A stretch of DNA of 64,000 nt, from contig JAQSYI010000001.1 of NCBI GenBank assembly GCA_029256185.1, positions 124,001-188,000 of the forward strand, written 5' to 3'. This DNA is from Paenibacillaceae bacterium. GTDB taxonomy: Bacteria > Bacillota > Bacilli > Paenibacillales > NBRC-103111. The translations under genes were made by a program, and so were the position numbers. Shown here piece after piece: positions 33,218 through 42,943 of the stretch. Each line of letters opens with the position of its first letter. The stretch's first letter is position 1. Below the pieces are notes generated by a model. That model was given only the letters and a program-made list of their open reading frames with translations. It did not search any database and was not told the DNA's origin.

Positions 33218-34741
33218 CTATCCGTCCCCTCTGCTGTCGTCCTCTGACTGCTGGCGTTCCCGGCGGTATTGCCCGGGGGCTTGGCCGTACCGCTTCCTGA
33301 AGGAGCGGGTGAAATAATTCTCACTGGGGAAGCCTGTCATGCGACCGATTTCCGCAGCCGTATGGCGGGATTCCGCCAAAAGCTCCCTGGCCTTCTCCAG
33401 CCGCAGCCGCTGCACATAGGAGATCAGCGGCTCTCCGGTCTTCTGCTTGAACAGGCGGCTCAGATAGTGCTCTTCCATGGCAACCATGCGGGACATGGCT
33501 TTAAGGGTAATCGGACTGCCGTAATGCTGGTGGCAATATTCAATAATGCGGTTGATTTCCCCGTGGTCGGTCAGCTTGCGGTCGCTTCTGGTGCGGATCG
33601 CCAGCAGCTGCTCCATCCGTTCAAGGAGTAGAGACAGCAGCGCAGCATGACTGGCCGTCTGCTCCGGGTCCAACAGGCGGGACACGGCTTCTCCCCGTCC
33701 GGCCAGACTGGCGAACATCCGGTCCAGCCTGGCGGCGGTTTCCCGGACCGTGCCGAACCAGGCTTCCTGCACCGCCATACTATGCCAATAGGCGGTGAGC
33801 AATTCCTTCACCCGGTCCGCGTTATGGAGCTCGAAAGCGGCGATAATCTCCCGCTCTTCCGACCAGGAGGGAGTGAAGGCGGCTCTTTCTTGTTGGGATG
33901 TGCTGCCGGGAGAGGCGTTGCGGGCTCTGCATTCCAGCAAGCCTGCCTCCTCCCTGTACCAGACCTGCGCCATCTGCTTGAGCTGTTCTCCCCACCTGCC
34001 CGCAAGACGGCCCGGGGCAAAGGGGCTGCTGTACAAGCCCCGGGCAGGCAAAGCACCCATCTGCTCCCCAGCCGGAGCGGCTGCGCCGGTAAACCAGAAG
34101 AAAAAGGTGGTCAGGCCTTCCCGGGTGTAAGAGCCGGTCCACAATCTTTTCTCTCCGGAAACAATCCCCTGGCGGATCAGCTCCTCGGCAGACAAGCTGC
34201 TGCGGCCGGTGAACACCGTGACCAGAAGCATGTGTTTGAACGGGGACATGCGCTCAGGCAGCACGGGGGCGGATGCTTGTTCTTGTCCGTGAATATACTC
34301 CCACAACTCGCGGTAATACCGGTCCAGCGTTTTTTGCAGCACCAGCTCTTTTTGCTCCATATTGGAGGACATTTCCCGCCCCACCTTGGCCAATGCCTCC
34401 TGAAGCTCGGGAATGCCCATGGACAGCTTCAGTATATAGCCGCTGGCGCCATACTCCAGCGCTTTGCGGGCATATTCGAATTCATTCATGCACGTCAGCA
34501 TGATGAACTTGCTCTCCATGCCGGCTTCCCGGGCGCTGCGAAGGAGATCAAGGCCGTTCATAATCGGCATGGCAATGTCGGCGATAACCAGATCAGGCGC
34601 CAGAATCTTCATCTGCTCCAGAGCCTCCCGGCCGTTTCCGGCCTCTCCGCAGACGGAAAACCCCGCTTCCTCCCAGTTTATCAGCTTGCGCAGTTTTTTC
34701 CGGACAAAGGGCTCATCCTCCACCAGCAGTACCTTCCACAT
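33218..34741 (-). CDS. YesN-like response regulator (receiver plus AraC DNA-binding domain)
   Basis: 507 residues. The receiver domain KVLLVEDEPFVRKKL has its phospho-acceptor Asp at about 55 (LVIADIAMPIMNGL) and a conserved Lys in the YILKLSMG region. A long middle region is followed by an AraC-type helix-turn-helix at about 405-500 (ITLKAMSRMVAMEEHYLSRLFKQKTG and TAAEIGRMTGFPSENYFTRSFRKRYG). The ATG at 34741 has an AAGGAGGTG ribosome site; GTG 34750 lies within that site. It overlaps the kinase gene by 29 bases. With YesM-like kinases such regulators switch on the linked sugar importer. Confidence 0.93.
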   Translation of the reverse strand: MWKVLLVEDEPFVRKKLRKLINWEEAGFSVCGEAGNGREALEQMKILAPDLVIADIAMPIMNGLDLLRSAREAGMESKFIMLTCMNEFEYARKALEYGASGYILKLSMGIPELQEALAKVGREMSSNMEQKELVLQKTLDRYYRELWEYIHGQEQASAPVLPERMSPFKHMLLVTVFTGRSSLSAEELIRQGIVSGEKRLWTGSYTREGLTTFFFWFTGAAAPAGEQMGALPARGLYSSPFAPGRLAGRWGEQLKQMAQVWYREEAGLLECRARNASPGSTSQQERAAFTPSWSEEREIIAAFELHNADRVKELLTAYWHSMAVQEAWFGTVRETAARLDRMFASLAGRGEAVSRLLDPEQTASHAALLSLLLERMEQLLAIRTRSDRKLTDHGEINRIIEYCHQHYGSPITLKAMSRMVAMEEHYLSRLFKQKTGEPLISYVQRLRLEKARELLAESRHTAAEIGRMTGFPSENYFTRSFRKRYGQAPGQYRRERQQSEDDSRGDG

Positions 34742-36551
34742 CCCCTTCACCTCCTTCCGCGTATGGATTTGAGATGAGAAGCGGCAGCGTAATCCGCGCC
34801 AATACCCCGCGGTTCAAGGCCTCAAGCGTCAAGCTGCCTTCCGCGCGGAACAACAGACGCAGCCTCTCCTCAATATTGGCCAGACCGATTCCCTTCCGCT
34901 TCCCGGGTGCCCCATAATCTTCTCCTGCTGCCGCCCTCCCCGGAAGGGAAGCATCCTCACCCAAGCTCTCTCCATCCTGGCCCACTGTCCGGACCGCTCC
35001 CCCAGCGCCGCCCAGCCCTGACCCGTTATCCTCCATCTCCATGATCAGCTGCTGCCCCTGGGTATAGACCCGGACAGTCACCCTGGCATCCTCCGGCATA
35101 TGGGCAAAGCCATGCTTCAGGGCGTTCTCCATCAGCGGCTGAAGACTCAGCTTGGGGACAAGGGCGTACTCCAGACGGGGATCCACCTCATAGTCCACCG
35201 CAACCAGTCCCTCATAGCGGTAATTCTGGATGTACATGTAGGCATGCATCAGCTCCAGCTCCTGCTTGAGATGGATCAGCTCCACCTCCGAGTTCAGCGT
35301 TGTTTCCAGCAGCTTGCCCAGGGCAATGCAGATATCCGCCGTATCTGTATCGTTCTTGTCGAGAGCATTCCATTTAATCGTATTTAAGGTGTTCATCAAA
35401 AAGTGGGGGTTCATGTGCGCAGCCAACATCCGGTAGTGCAGCGCTTCCTTCAGGCGCTCCTCCTGCTTCAGCCGCGTAAGCAGGAGCCGGATATCCTCCA
35501 TCATCGTGTTGAAGGTGACTGCCAGCTCCTTCATTTCTCCTGTGAATGCGTCCTCATGAACCTGAATGCGCAGCTCCGATTCCACGGATAAGGCCATTTT
35601 GCGCCGGAGCATCTGAAGGGGCCGGGAGATAGCCGCAGCGATCAGAAAGGATATGAGGATGAAGCTTAAACACAGCACCACAAACGTAACCAGATATTGG
35701 GCGCGGATCGCGTTCAGATTGCCCAAGTAATTATTCATAGGCAGGTAGGAGAGAATGTACCAGTTGAAATCATTGGAGTAAGTGCCGGAAACGATCGCTG
35801 TTCCCCTGCGGTCCATGATCTGGTGCAGATCATCGCTGCCGATTCCCGAGATGATCTCCCGGACTAGGCCCGAGTCAATGGCATAACGGATATCCGAGAG
35901 GCCGATGGTAGTGCCCGACTCATCCACAATTTGATAGCTCTGCTGCAGGAGCAAATCTCTGGAGGCCTCGTCCAGCCAGCTTTTATAGTCGAAATCCATG
36001 CGCACGTACCCCGTAATCTGCCGTTCACCGTCCTGGAGCAGCCCGTAAAATTGCAAGCTGTCGCCTGCCATCCAGGTATAGCCTTGGTCTCCGGTCACCC
36101 CGGCAAAACGGGGATCCTCTACAAACTGCCGGTATGCCTCCTGAGATCCCATGCTGCCGTCCGGCTGATAAAATTGGCCGGTCCGGTCAGCCATGGTCAC
36201 CGTCACTTGAGACGGAAACCGGATAGAACTGGCCCGATCGGCTGTCCGGCCAAACAATTCCTGACGCTCCACAGGAGTACGGGGAGAAGAATCCAGCAGC
36301 ATCCGGCGGGTATCCGGGTCATGCTCCAGAAACAAATAATAACGGAACATGCTGTCCAAGACTTTGGTCATCTGGGACTTCATCACCGTCAGCTGTTTGC
36401 CTGCTTTTTCTTTGAACTCCAGTTCCATAGAGTCCTCTATCTGCCGGTACGCCATCATCTGCAGCAGGGAGAAGGGGATCAGGATGAAAAATAATACGGA
36501 AGCGAACAGGCGGTACTTCAATTTGTGCGGCCATATTTTACCGATGAACAT
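34713..36551 (-). CDS. YesM-like sensor histidine kinase
   Basis: 612 residues. A first membrane helix (ASVLFFILIPFSLLQMMAY) is followed by a large extracytoplasmic sensor and a second helix near residue 300 (VVLCLSFILISFLIAAAI). A HAMP-like linker comes next, then the phospho-acceptor block AAHMNPHFLMNTLNTIKWNAL (His near 380), and an ATPase domain with MENALKHGF and DNGSGLGG. A low-complexity Gly/Ala insert lies in the ATP lid. The C-terminal tail GGEGDVEGTAGGG is encoded by bases that also form the ribosome site and start of the regulator gene. Confidence 0.93.
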   Translation of the reverse strand: MFIGKIWPHKLKYRLFASVLFFILIPFSLLQMMAYRQIEDSMELEFKEKAGKQLTVMKSQMTKVLDSMFRYYLFLEHDPDTRRMLLDSSPRTPVERQELFGRTADRASSIRFPSQVTVTMADRTGQFYQPDGSMGSQEAYRQFVEDPRFAGVTGDQGYTWMAGDSLQFYGLLQDGERQITGYVRMDFDYKSWLDEASRDLLLQQSYQIVDESGTTIGLSDIRYAIDSGLVREIISGIGSDDLHQIMDRRGTAIVSGTYSNDFNWYILSYLPMNNYLGNLNAIRAQYLVTFVVLCLSFILISFLIAAAISRPLQMLRRKMALSVESELRIQVHEDAFTGEMKELAVTFNTMMEDIRLLLTRLKQEERLKEALHYRMLAAHMNPHFLMNTLNTIKWNALDKNDTDTADICIALGKLLETTLNSEVELIHLKQELELMHAYMYIQNYRYEGLVAVDYEVDPRLEYALVPKLSLQPLMENALKHGFAHMPEDARVTVRVYTQGQQLIMEMEDNGSGLGGAGGAVRTVGQDGESLGEDASLPGRAAAGEDYGAPGKRKGIGLANIEERLRLLFRAEGSLTLEALNRGVLARITLPLLISNPYAEGGEGDVEGTAGGG

Positions 36552-36655
36552 ATCCTTATCCTCCTGTCCCGGCTAGGAGCTCCGTGCCTGACGTACCCGG
36601 CAAAGACGCAAATTGCGGCGAAGCACCATCCCGGGCTCCGCCGCAACAAGCCAGC

Positions 36656-38185
36656 TTATTTGGCAAATCCTAATTCCTTCAATTCCTTCAAGCCGTTGTC
36701 CACAAAGGATTTGTACTTGAAGGTGGTGTCCAGCTTCTTCAGGAAGTCGTCATAGGCTTCCAGCTTGCTCTTGCCGTAATAAAATTTCAGCAGCTCTTCC
36801 TGACGGAACCGGTCGGCGTCGGCAGCATTGAAATCAGCCGGCAGGGTGACGTAGCTGTTGTAGGTTTCGATGACCTTCACCTTTTCATTGGCCTGAATAT
36901 ACGGTTCCTGAGCCGGGAATTTGGCGCTCAGATAAGCGGCTTCAGGGCGGCCGGCCAGTTGATAGAGCCAGGTGAACGCAGCTTCCGGCGCTTTGTCCGT
37001 CAAGATAGTTTTACCATTCTCCACCTTAAAATGCGTATCCTTCAGACCGAATTGCACCAGATTCAAGCCGTCGCCTTTGGATACATAATTGAACAGCTCG
37101 AAAATTTTGTCAAGTTTGGCTTTGTCCTTTTCCACCGATTTGGAGATGGCCAGATAAGCTCCGGTGGCGCCCTTCTCTTTGGTCCCCATGGTGGAGGCGG
37201 CCGGTCCGGTCAAGTCGCTTACCATAATCCAGTCCGCGTTGGGATTGGCTTCCTTCCAGATCTTCACGGCATCGTCCTTGACAATATGCGTCCAATTCAT
37301 AACAACAATGCCGGCCTTGCCCTGGAATGCCTTGTCCCTGTAGTTCGCCAGTTTATTGCTGGCAATTTCCGGATCAATGCTGCCGCTGTCAATCATTTTT
37401 TTCATATAGGCTGCAGCGTCCTTCATCTCTTGCTGGTAGATCCCGTGAACCATTTGACCGTTCTTGATGTAGAATCCGTCTGTTACGCCATGCAGAGGCA
37501 TGACCAGACCGGCCAAAACATTCAGTTCGGAGGTTATACCGATGGTATCATTCTTCCCGTTGCCGTCCGGGTCCTGTGTCGTGAATGCCTTGGATACCTC
37601 CAGCAGTTCATCCAGCGTTTTCGGTACGGGGAGGCCCAGCTTATCCAGCCAGTCCTTGCGCACCCACGGAACGCCGTAATAAATGTTGGGAGTAGTAGTC
37701 AAAGCGTAGGGTTTGCCGCCCACTTCCGCCCGGCTGAACACCTCATCGCCAACCAAACCTTGGACATCTGCCAGCTTGTCTTTATAGGGCGTCATATCCA
37801 GCAGCAGGCCCCGCTTGGCATATTCCAGATATTCGGTTTTACTGGAGAATTTAATGATATCCGGCAAATCATTCCCGGCTGCCCGCAAATTCAGCTTCTG
37901 AATGAAATCGTCGCTGCCGTTGGTGACGGTAAGCGTCAAATTCGTATTCAAGGCTTTGTCCATTACAGGCTTGATAAAGTCGTTGGAAGGAAGAGTAGTG
38001 CCCCATCCGGTCATCATCGCTTCAATCGGTATCACGGCCGTGCTTTGCGGTGCTGCGCTTGGGGATTGGGAAGCTCCGGGAGACGGGGCCGAGCTGTTGT
38101 CGTCAGTGCCTCCGCAAGCTGTTGCCAAAAGCGATGTGCCGAGCAAGGCAGTTGCTAACATAGCAAAACGTTTTTTTACGTACAT
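36656..38185 (-). CDS. Sugar ABC transporter substrate-binding lipoprotein
   Basis: A 509-residue extracellular solute-binding protein of the large family-1 (LplA/YtcQ-like) type. Signal peptide with lipobox ATAC (Cys about 24), then a Ser/Pro-rich linker. Characteristic blocks: VRKDWLDKLGLPVPKTLDELLEVSKAFTTQDPDGNGKNDTIG and the later EYLEYAKRG-like region. These proteins bind oligosaccharides of plant polysaccharides. It lies downstream of two permeases and upstream of the kinase; no ATPase gene is present, so a shared MsmX-like ATPase is expected. Confidence 0.93.
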   Translation of the reverse strand: MYVKKRFAMLATALLGTSLLATACGGTDDNSSAPSPGASQSPSAAPQSTAVIPIEAMMTGWGTTLPSNDFIKPVMDKALNTNLTLTVTNGSDDFIQKLNLRAAGNDLPDIIKFSSKTEYLEYAKRGLLLDMTPYKDKLADVQGLVGDEVFSRAEVGGKPYALTTTPNIYYGVPWVRKDWLDKLGLPVPKTLDELLEVSKAFTTQDPDGNGKNDTIGITSELNVLAGLVMPLHGVTDGFYIKNGQMVHGIYQQEMKDAAAYMKKMIDSGSIDPEIASNKLANYRDKAFQGKAGIVVMNWTHIVKDDAVKIWKEANPNADWIMVSDLTGPAASTMGTKEKGATGAYLAISKSVEKDKAKLDKIFELFNYVSKGDGLNLVQFGLKDTHFKVENGKTILTDKAPEAAFTWLYQLAGRPEAAYLSAKFPAQEPYIQANEKVKVIETYNSYVTLPADFNAADADRFRQEELLKFYYGKSKLEAYDDFLKKLDTTFKYKSFVDNGLKELKELGFAK

Positions 38186-38238
38186 GTTGACATCCCCTTA
38201 TATGATTATAATGTACAGCATAATACACCTGTTGTGAA

Positions 38239-39099
38239 TCAGCCTTTGAGAGCGCCGATAAGCATTCCCTTGGTCAGATGCTTCTGTACGAAGGGATATA
38301 CGACAATGACGGGCAGACAGGCCGCGATAACGGAGGCCATCTGCAGAGTCGTGCTGGGAATGGTGACGTCCACGTTGACCTCCGGCCTGTCGGCTGCCAT
38401 AAGCAGGCCGCGGACAATCATCTGCAGCGGATACAGCTTGGTATCGGTTATATAGAAGACTGCGGCGAAGAAGGTATTCCAGTTGCCGACCAGATAAAAC
38501 AGGCCAACGGTCATCAGCACCGGCAAAGACAGCGGCAATGCCAGACGCAGCAGCACGGTCAGCTCTCCTGCCCCATCGATTTTGGCCGATTCGTACAGCT
38601 CTTCGGGCAAGTTCTCAAAGAAAGTTTTGATCACCAGCACGTTGAAGGTTGAGATCGCTCCGGGAATGATCATGGCCCAGATCGTATTCAGCAGCCCGGT
38701 GTCCCGGACCACAAGGTAGGTGGGAATCAGCCCGCCGCCGAACATCATGGTGAAGACGATCATGAAGATGAACAGCCCGCGGCCAATCAGCTTCTTCCGG
38801 CTAAGCGGGAAGGCCAGCAGCACGCTGAGCGCCAGATTGATGGCGGTCCCAACGGTAGCCACGAATATGGTAACGCCGAAGGCCCTGGGGATGGTGTCCA
38901 TTCCGAACAGCATGCGGTACGCTTCAAATGTAATTTGCTTCGGAATCACCACAAAGCCGCCATTGCGGATTACTTCGCTATAAGGCGTCAGGGATACAGA
39001 AAGCACATACATTAACGGAAATACGGAGGCCAACCCGATAATGATCAGAAGCGTGTAGATGACAATGTCAAAATATCGCTCCGCTCCTCTGTTTACCAT
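38239..39099 (-). CDS. Sugar ABC transporter permease (LplC/YtcP type)
   Basis: A 286-residue six-helix permease of the CUT1 class. The EAA motif reads PEELYESAKIDGAGELTVLLRLALPLSLPVL. The C-terminal PFVQKHLTKGMLIGALKG is the hallmark of the LplC/YtcP subgroup. The start at 39099 overlaps the stop of the partner permease (TTATGGTAA), so the two are coupled; a frame open to 39114 is five residues longer. Confidence 0.93.
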   Translation of the reverse strand: MVNRGAERYFDIVIYTLLIIIGLASVFPLMYVLSVSLTPYSEVIRNGGFVVIPKQITFEAYRMLFGMDTIPRAFGVTIFVATVGTAINLALSVLLAFPLSRKKLIGRGLFIFMIVFTMMFGGGLIPTYLVVRDTGLLNTIWAMIIPGAISTFNVLVIKTFFENLPEELYESAKIDGAGELTVLLRLALPLSLPVLMTVGLFYLVGNWNTFFAAVFYITDTKLYPLQMIVRGLLMAADRPEVNVDVTIPSTTLQMASVIAACLPVIVVYPFVQKHLTKGMLIGALKG

Positions 39100-40061
39100 A
39101 ATCCACCGCCCCACTTATTGGCCAGCTTGTTGGAGGAATACACCAACGTCAGGCCAATAACCGATTTGAACAGCCCGACTGCCGTTGCCAGACTGAAATT
39201 CAACTGCTCCAAGCCCACTCTGTAGACCCAGGTATCAATGATATCGGCCACGGGATAAACCTGGATATTGTACATGATATAGATTTGCTCAAATCCCGCG
39301 TCCAAAATCGAGCCCAGACGAAGAATCAACAGCAGCACGATCACATTGCGGATGCCCGGCAGGGTTATATGCCAGATGCGGCGAAGCCTTCCCGCGCCGT
39401 CAATTCTGGCAGCCTCGTACAGGGTAGTGTCGATGGACGACATGGCTGCCAAATAAACGATGGCCCCCCAACCCAGATCCTTCCACACATCGGTGCCTAC
39501 CAGCACTCCCCGGAACAGATCGGTCGAGGTCAGAAACGGAATGGCGCTGTGTCCCGCCTCCGTCAGCCAGCGGTTAATCAGACCGGAGGTTTCCGAGAAG
39601 AAGGCGATTCCAATCCCGTAGATAATAACCCAGGAGAGGAAATGGGGCATATAGCTTAAGGTCTGAACCAAACGGTTCAGCCACAGCACCCGTCCTTCGT
39701 GAATTAGGATAGCCAGGATAATCGACGGGATAATCCCCCAGAACATCTTGTAGACGCTGATGAGAAAAGTATTGCCCAGAAGCTGGGAGAAATAAGGGGA
39801 CTCGTAAAAATACTGAAAGTGCTTGTACCAGGGGTCCGCCCAAGGGCTGTGAAGAATACCCTCCAGCAAATCATAATCCTTGAAGGCAATGACAATGCCG
39901 TACATGGGAATATATTTAAAAATCACATAATAGGCAATACCGGGCAGCAGCATAAGATAAAGCGCCCGCATGCTCCACAGGTTTCTGACAAACCGCAAGG
40001 TTGTGAAACCCCGCTTGCCGTGGGTTACGGCATGTGTTCCTGCGGCAGGCAGTTGGTTCAT
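39093..40061 (-). CDS. Sugar ABC transporter permease (LplB/YteP type)
   Basis: A 322-residue six-helix permease. YLMLLPGIAYYVIFKYIPMYGIVIAFKDYD near the N-terminus and the EAA motif DTTLYEAARIDGAGRLRRIWHITLPGI are typical, and it ends SSNKLANKWGGGLW as LplB-type proteins do. It forms a heterodimer with the following gene product. Direct repeats and a -10 element upstream suggest it begins its own transcript under the YesN-like regulator. Confidence 0.93.
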   Translation of the reverse strand: MNQLPAAGTHAVTHGKRGFTTLRFVRNLWSMRALYLMLLPGIAYYVIFKYIPMYGIVIAFKDYDLLEGILHSPWADPWYKHFQYFYESPYFSQLLGNTFLISVYKMFWGIIPSIILAILIHEGRVLWLNRLVQTLSYMPHFLSWVIIYGIGIAFFSETSGLINRWLTEAGHSAIPFLTSTDLFRGVLVGTDVWKDLGWGAIVYLAAMSSIDTTLYEAARIDGAGRLRRIWHITLPGIRNVIVLLLILRLGSILDAGFEQIYIMYNIQVYPVADIIDTWVYRVGLEQLNFSLATAVGLFKSVIGLTLVYSSNKLANKWGGGLW

Positions 40062-40146
40062 CGTTCGTCACCTCGCATCCTCAGGTTATAGGGTTGGCAG
40101 CCGGCTCCGGAGGCTCTTGCATTGCGCCCGGCTGCGCTCTGCCTCT

Positions 40147-40210
40147 ATTATAGCTTCAGGCAGCCGGCCTCCGGCATGAACAGATTTACCCTCCTGATGG
40201 AACAGATTTA
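40147..40210 (-). promoter_or_regulatory. Probable promoter with two direct repeats for the YesN-like regulator
   Basis: On the minus strand a TATAAT lies at 40152-40147. Upstream of it taaatctgttc occurs at 40188-40178 and again at 40210-40200, exactly 22 bases apart, two helical turns, as expected for an AraC-type activator dimer. Confidence 0.55.
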
Positions 40211-40303
40211 TCTTCTTCACACGGCATACCGGCTGCTGTCTGGTGCCTGCCGCTTCTCTTTCTGTCCGGCCTGCTTAAGACGGTTAGCCGGTAAACAGGC
40301 GAA

Positions 40304-40346
40304 GGGGCTGTCCCGAAAGCCGCAATCACGGCTACAGGACAGCCCC
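40304..40346. terminator. Strong hairpin between the 800-residue gene and the permeases
   Basis: Ten-base perfect arms ggggctgtcc and ggacagcccc. The T-run is poor, so it may be an attenuator or RNA-stabilising stem more than a full terminator. Confidence 0.5.
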
Positions 40347-40403
40347 TCTACAGGTAAGGGCAGATATGGATCAAACGGTGACGGAGGCAACGCGCTCCTC
40401 CAG

Positions 40404-42806
40404 TCAGTTATAATCGAACAGTGCGGTCACTACGGCCCCGGAGTCGGCGGCCAGCCTCACCCAATGGGCGGCGAAGCCTTCCGGGAACACATGGGTGAGC
40501 TTCTCGCCGGGAGCCACCTGGAGGGTTGCATAGCGCACCCAGGTGCCGTTCGCCTGCACATCCACCTCCACATCCACGGATACCGCCGTCTGCTCCTGAT
40601 GGGACAGCTCCAGCGTTTTGTGCCGGTACCCCCACATGAGGTAAGGATCGGACGGCTGTCCGGCCAGGACCGGAGTATGCAGCCACGGACCGCCCCGGCC
40701 GGCAGGAGCGCCGAACCGGCGGAGATCGTCCACATTGCCGAACCATAAGCCTGCTTGGCCGTCTGCGGAATATACCACGTGGCGGCCGCCGTTGCTGTCA
40801 ACGGACACCGGGCTCTCTTGGCCGTCTGTCACCAGGTCGACACCGGACAGCACCAGCATACCCCGCCAGGAGCAGAAGTCCCGGATCAGCTTGTTGTGGG
40901 TGGTGACCGGCTGCAGCTTGCGCATGCCGCCTGAATGGTTATCCGGCAGCTCATAGAATGTTCCATGCACATTCATGAGCTTCCGTTCCGTCACCACCTC
41001 GCGGATGCAGCGGCGGAACCCGTCGGCGGAGGCGCGGGCGAAGTCGGGATGGCCCTTGGGCAGACGGAGACGCTCTCCCTGCTCGGTATATACAATAAGC
41101 GATGCAGCATCCTCCTGCACCTGCCGGACGGGAGCATGCGTCTCCCGGAGGGCCGCTTCCAGCGCGGGGTCACCGACAGGCGATATCCGCATCTCCGCGT
41201 CCACCTCGTACAGGCCTCTGGCGGTAACCTTCCCTTCTTCATTCAGCACAGCGGCGGCCGCATGAAGGGGCAGGGACATATCATTGGAGGGGAAGAGAAT
41301 GGCTTCGCTTCTTGTTGCCGCCGGGAGGGCTCCCGCTGCAGTTAATCCCGCGGCAAGCTCCTTGTCTGCGGGAATGTCTTCGTCAGGCGTGAAGGCGAAC
41401 CACGCCGATACGCCGGTGGCGCTGGCGCCGGCGCCGGCGCGGATTCGGACCCACTCCGCCTGCACCTCAGCCGGGAATAGGACCGGTGAATAGCCGTCCG
41501 CAGGAACCGTGATGCTCCGGTAGACCGTCCATTCCCCCTGTCCGTTGCCGTCCAGCTCAATGGTGAAGCTGACTGCTTCCTTCTCCTGATGGGACAGGTG
41601 CAGCGCCCGCTTCGCGTACCCGGCGAAGTGGAACGGCTCGGATGCCTGGTCTGCCTGCACCGTTTCATCTGCCCATACTCCGCCCCAGCCTTGGGGCTTA
41701 CCCCACTGCTTCAGCTCCTCCAGGGAGGTGAACAGCAGATTGGACTGGCAGCGGCCGGCGTCGGGATTTCCCTGGATGGAGGTATCATTGCAGCCCATCA
41801 CCAGTTGGCCGTTCCAGGTGTCGAAGTCCACAATCATCTTATGGTGGACGGCCAGGGGACGAATGCCTGCGGTAGCAGCGTGAGAGAAGGCGGGAGGGAA
41901 TTCGTAGAGCATGCCGAACATATCCATCAGCCACTTCTCTGCCCCGATATCCCGGATGCGCGGCCATTCGGTGAACCAGCCGTTGTCCGCACTGTGGGTG
42001 TAGCTGGCCATAGGCAGGCGGAACCGCCGCCAGCTCCCGTTGTCGCAGACATTCAACAGCACGGATTTATGATCCCAGCCCAGCGCCCACAAGGGAGCTT
42101 CGTCGTCCGGAGCGCCGTACAGGCCGCCGGGACCTGTAATCTCCGTGTATTTGTTGGCGTCCACGATGGTCCAGCTCCCGCTTTGGCCCGGATCGCCCTG
42201 TCCTTGCCACTCTGCCAGCACGCCGCCGTTGCCGTTGTTCGACACGGCCAGCCGTCCCTGGCCGCTGTAAGCTCCCTTGCCGTGAACGCCCGGAAGGAAG
42301 TGGGGCCAGCCGCGGATATCGTTAGGGTCCTGGTACAGCACGGTAACCTGCAGCGTATGGACATCCACCTCGTACAGGCCCGACTCCATGGTATAGAAGA
42401 TCACCTTGTTCGCCGGATCGCTCAGATGCCGGGCCACCCCGGTCAACCGCCCGGACATCTCTGCCGGGGGCACGGTGCGCACCTGGCCGGACCGGTCAAT
42501 AAAGTACGGCCCGATAATCAGCTGCCCGGATTCCCGGTGAATCATCCGGTTGGCATGGGTCCCTCCCACGCTGCCCGGATAAATCTCCACAGTCAGCTTC
42601 TCATCCAGCGCAAACAGCTTGTCATGACTGCCGTGGGGTCTGTGGGCGGGGTAGGTCAGATACCAGAGCTTGCCGGCCCAAGGCACGACTGCGCCTGTTC
42701 CGCACTCCCACTCCTTTACCTCCGGACTGCCGTTGGTCCAGGCCAGATGGGGATATACGCCGCTGAAGCTATGCTTTCCCGAGGTTGCCGCTTCCTTAGA
42801 AATCAT
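40404..42806 (-). CDS. Unknown 800-residue protein with duplicated ~200-residue module
   Basis: No family is recognised with confidence. The N-terminal half has repeated short strands with Trp/Gly turns (WAGKLWYLTYPAH, LYEVDVHTLQVTVLY, PLWALGWDHKSVLLNVCDNG), suggesting a beta-propeller. Two related modules follow: FGMLYEFPPAFSH...HHKMIVDFDTWNGQLVMG...FTSLEELKQWGKPQGWGG...KRALHLSHQEKEAVSF (about 310-490), and HGTFYELPDNHSG...HNKLIRDFCSWRGMLVLSG...FGNVDDLRRFGAPAGRGG...HKTLELSHQEQTAVSV in the last 180 residues. No signal peptide is seen. The start at 42806 follows AAAAAGGTG. LacI-type operators precede it, and sugar-transport genes follow, so a role in carbohydrate breakdown is likely but unproven. 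Confidence 0.75.
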   Translation of the reverse strand: MISKEAATSGKHSFSGVYPHLAWTNGSPEVKEWECGTGAVVPWAGKLWYLTYPAHRPHGSHDKLFALDEKLTVEIYPGSVGGTHANRMIHRESGQLIIGPYFIDRSGQVRTVPPAEMSGRLTGVARHLSDPANKVIFYTMESGLYEVDVHTLQVTVLYQDPNDIRGWPHFLPGVHGKGAYSGQGRLAVSNNGNGGVLAEWQGQGDPGQSGSWTIVDANKYTEITGPGGLYGAPDDEAPLWALGWDHKSVLLNVCDNGSWRRFRLPMASYTHSADNGWFTEWPRIRDIGAEKWLMDMFGMLYEFPPAFSHAATAGIRPLAVHHKMIVDFDTWNGQLVMGCNDTSIQGNPDAGRCQSNLLFTSLEELKQWGKPQGWGGVWADETVQADQASEPFHFAGYAKRALHLSHQEKEAVSFTIELDGNGQGEWTVYRSITVPADGYSPVLFPAEVQAEWVRIRAGAGASATGVSAWFAFTPDEDIPADKELAAGLTAAGALPAATRSEAILFPSNDMSLPLHAAAAVLNEEGKVTARGLYEVDAEMRISPVGDPALEAALRETHAPVRQVQEDAASLIVYTEQGERLRLPKGHPDFARASADGFRRCIREVVTERKLMNVHGTFYELPDNHSGGMRKLQPVTTHNKLIRDFCSWRGMLVLSGVDLVTDGQESPVSVDSNGGRHVVYSADGQAGLWFGNVDDLRRFGAPAGRGGPWLHTPVLAGQPSDPYLMWGYRHKTLELSHQEQTAVSVDVEVDVQANGTWVRYATLQVAPGEKLTHVFPEGFAAHWVRLAADSGAVVTALFDYN

Positions 42807-42832
42807 GTGCATCACCTTTTTCCGCTTAGTTA

Positions 42833-42846
42833 CTTACACGAGTAAG
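42833..42846. promoter_or_regulatory. LacI-type operator, copy 1
   Basis: CTTACACGAGTAAG, a near-perfect palindrome, begins 27 bases upstream of the 800-residue gene start. The same sequence, inverted, recurs 111 bp away. Confidence 0.75.
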
Positions 42847-42943
42847 TTTAGCTGATTTGATTTCTTGCCGCAAACCTGATTTTGACTGTAAAAACCGGAT
42901 TTATATCCTGTTTTCACGAGAATGCTCCGTCTAAACACATTTT

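Noticed and set aside
40122..40748. Plus-strand frame between the permease and the 800-residue gene
   Set aside because: It runs through a promoter, a hairpin and the complement of the neighbouring gene; no ribosome site or family.
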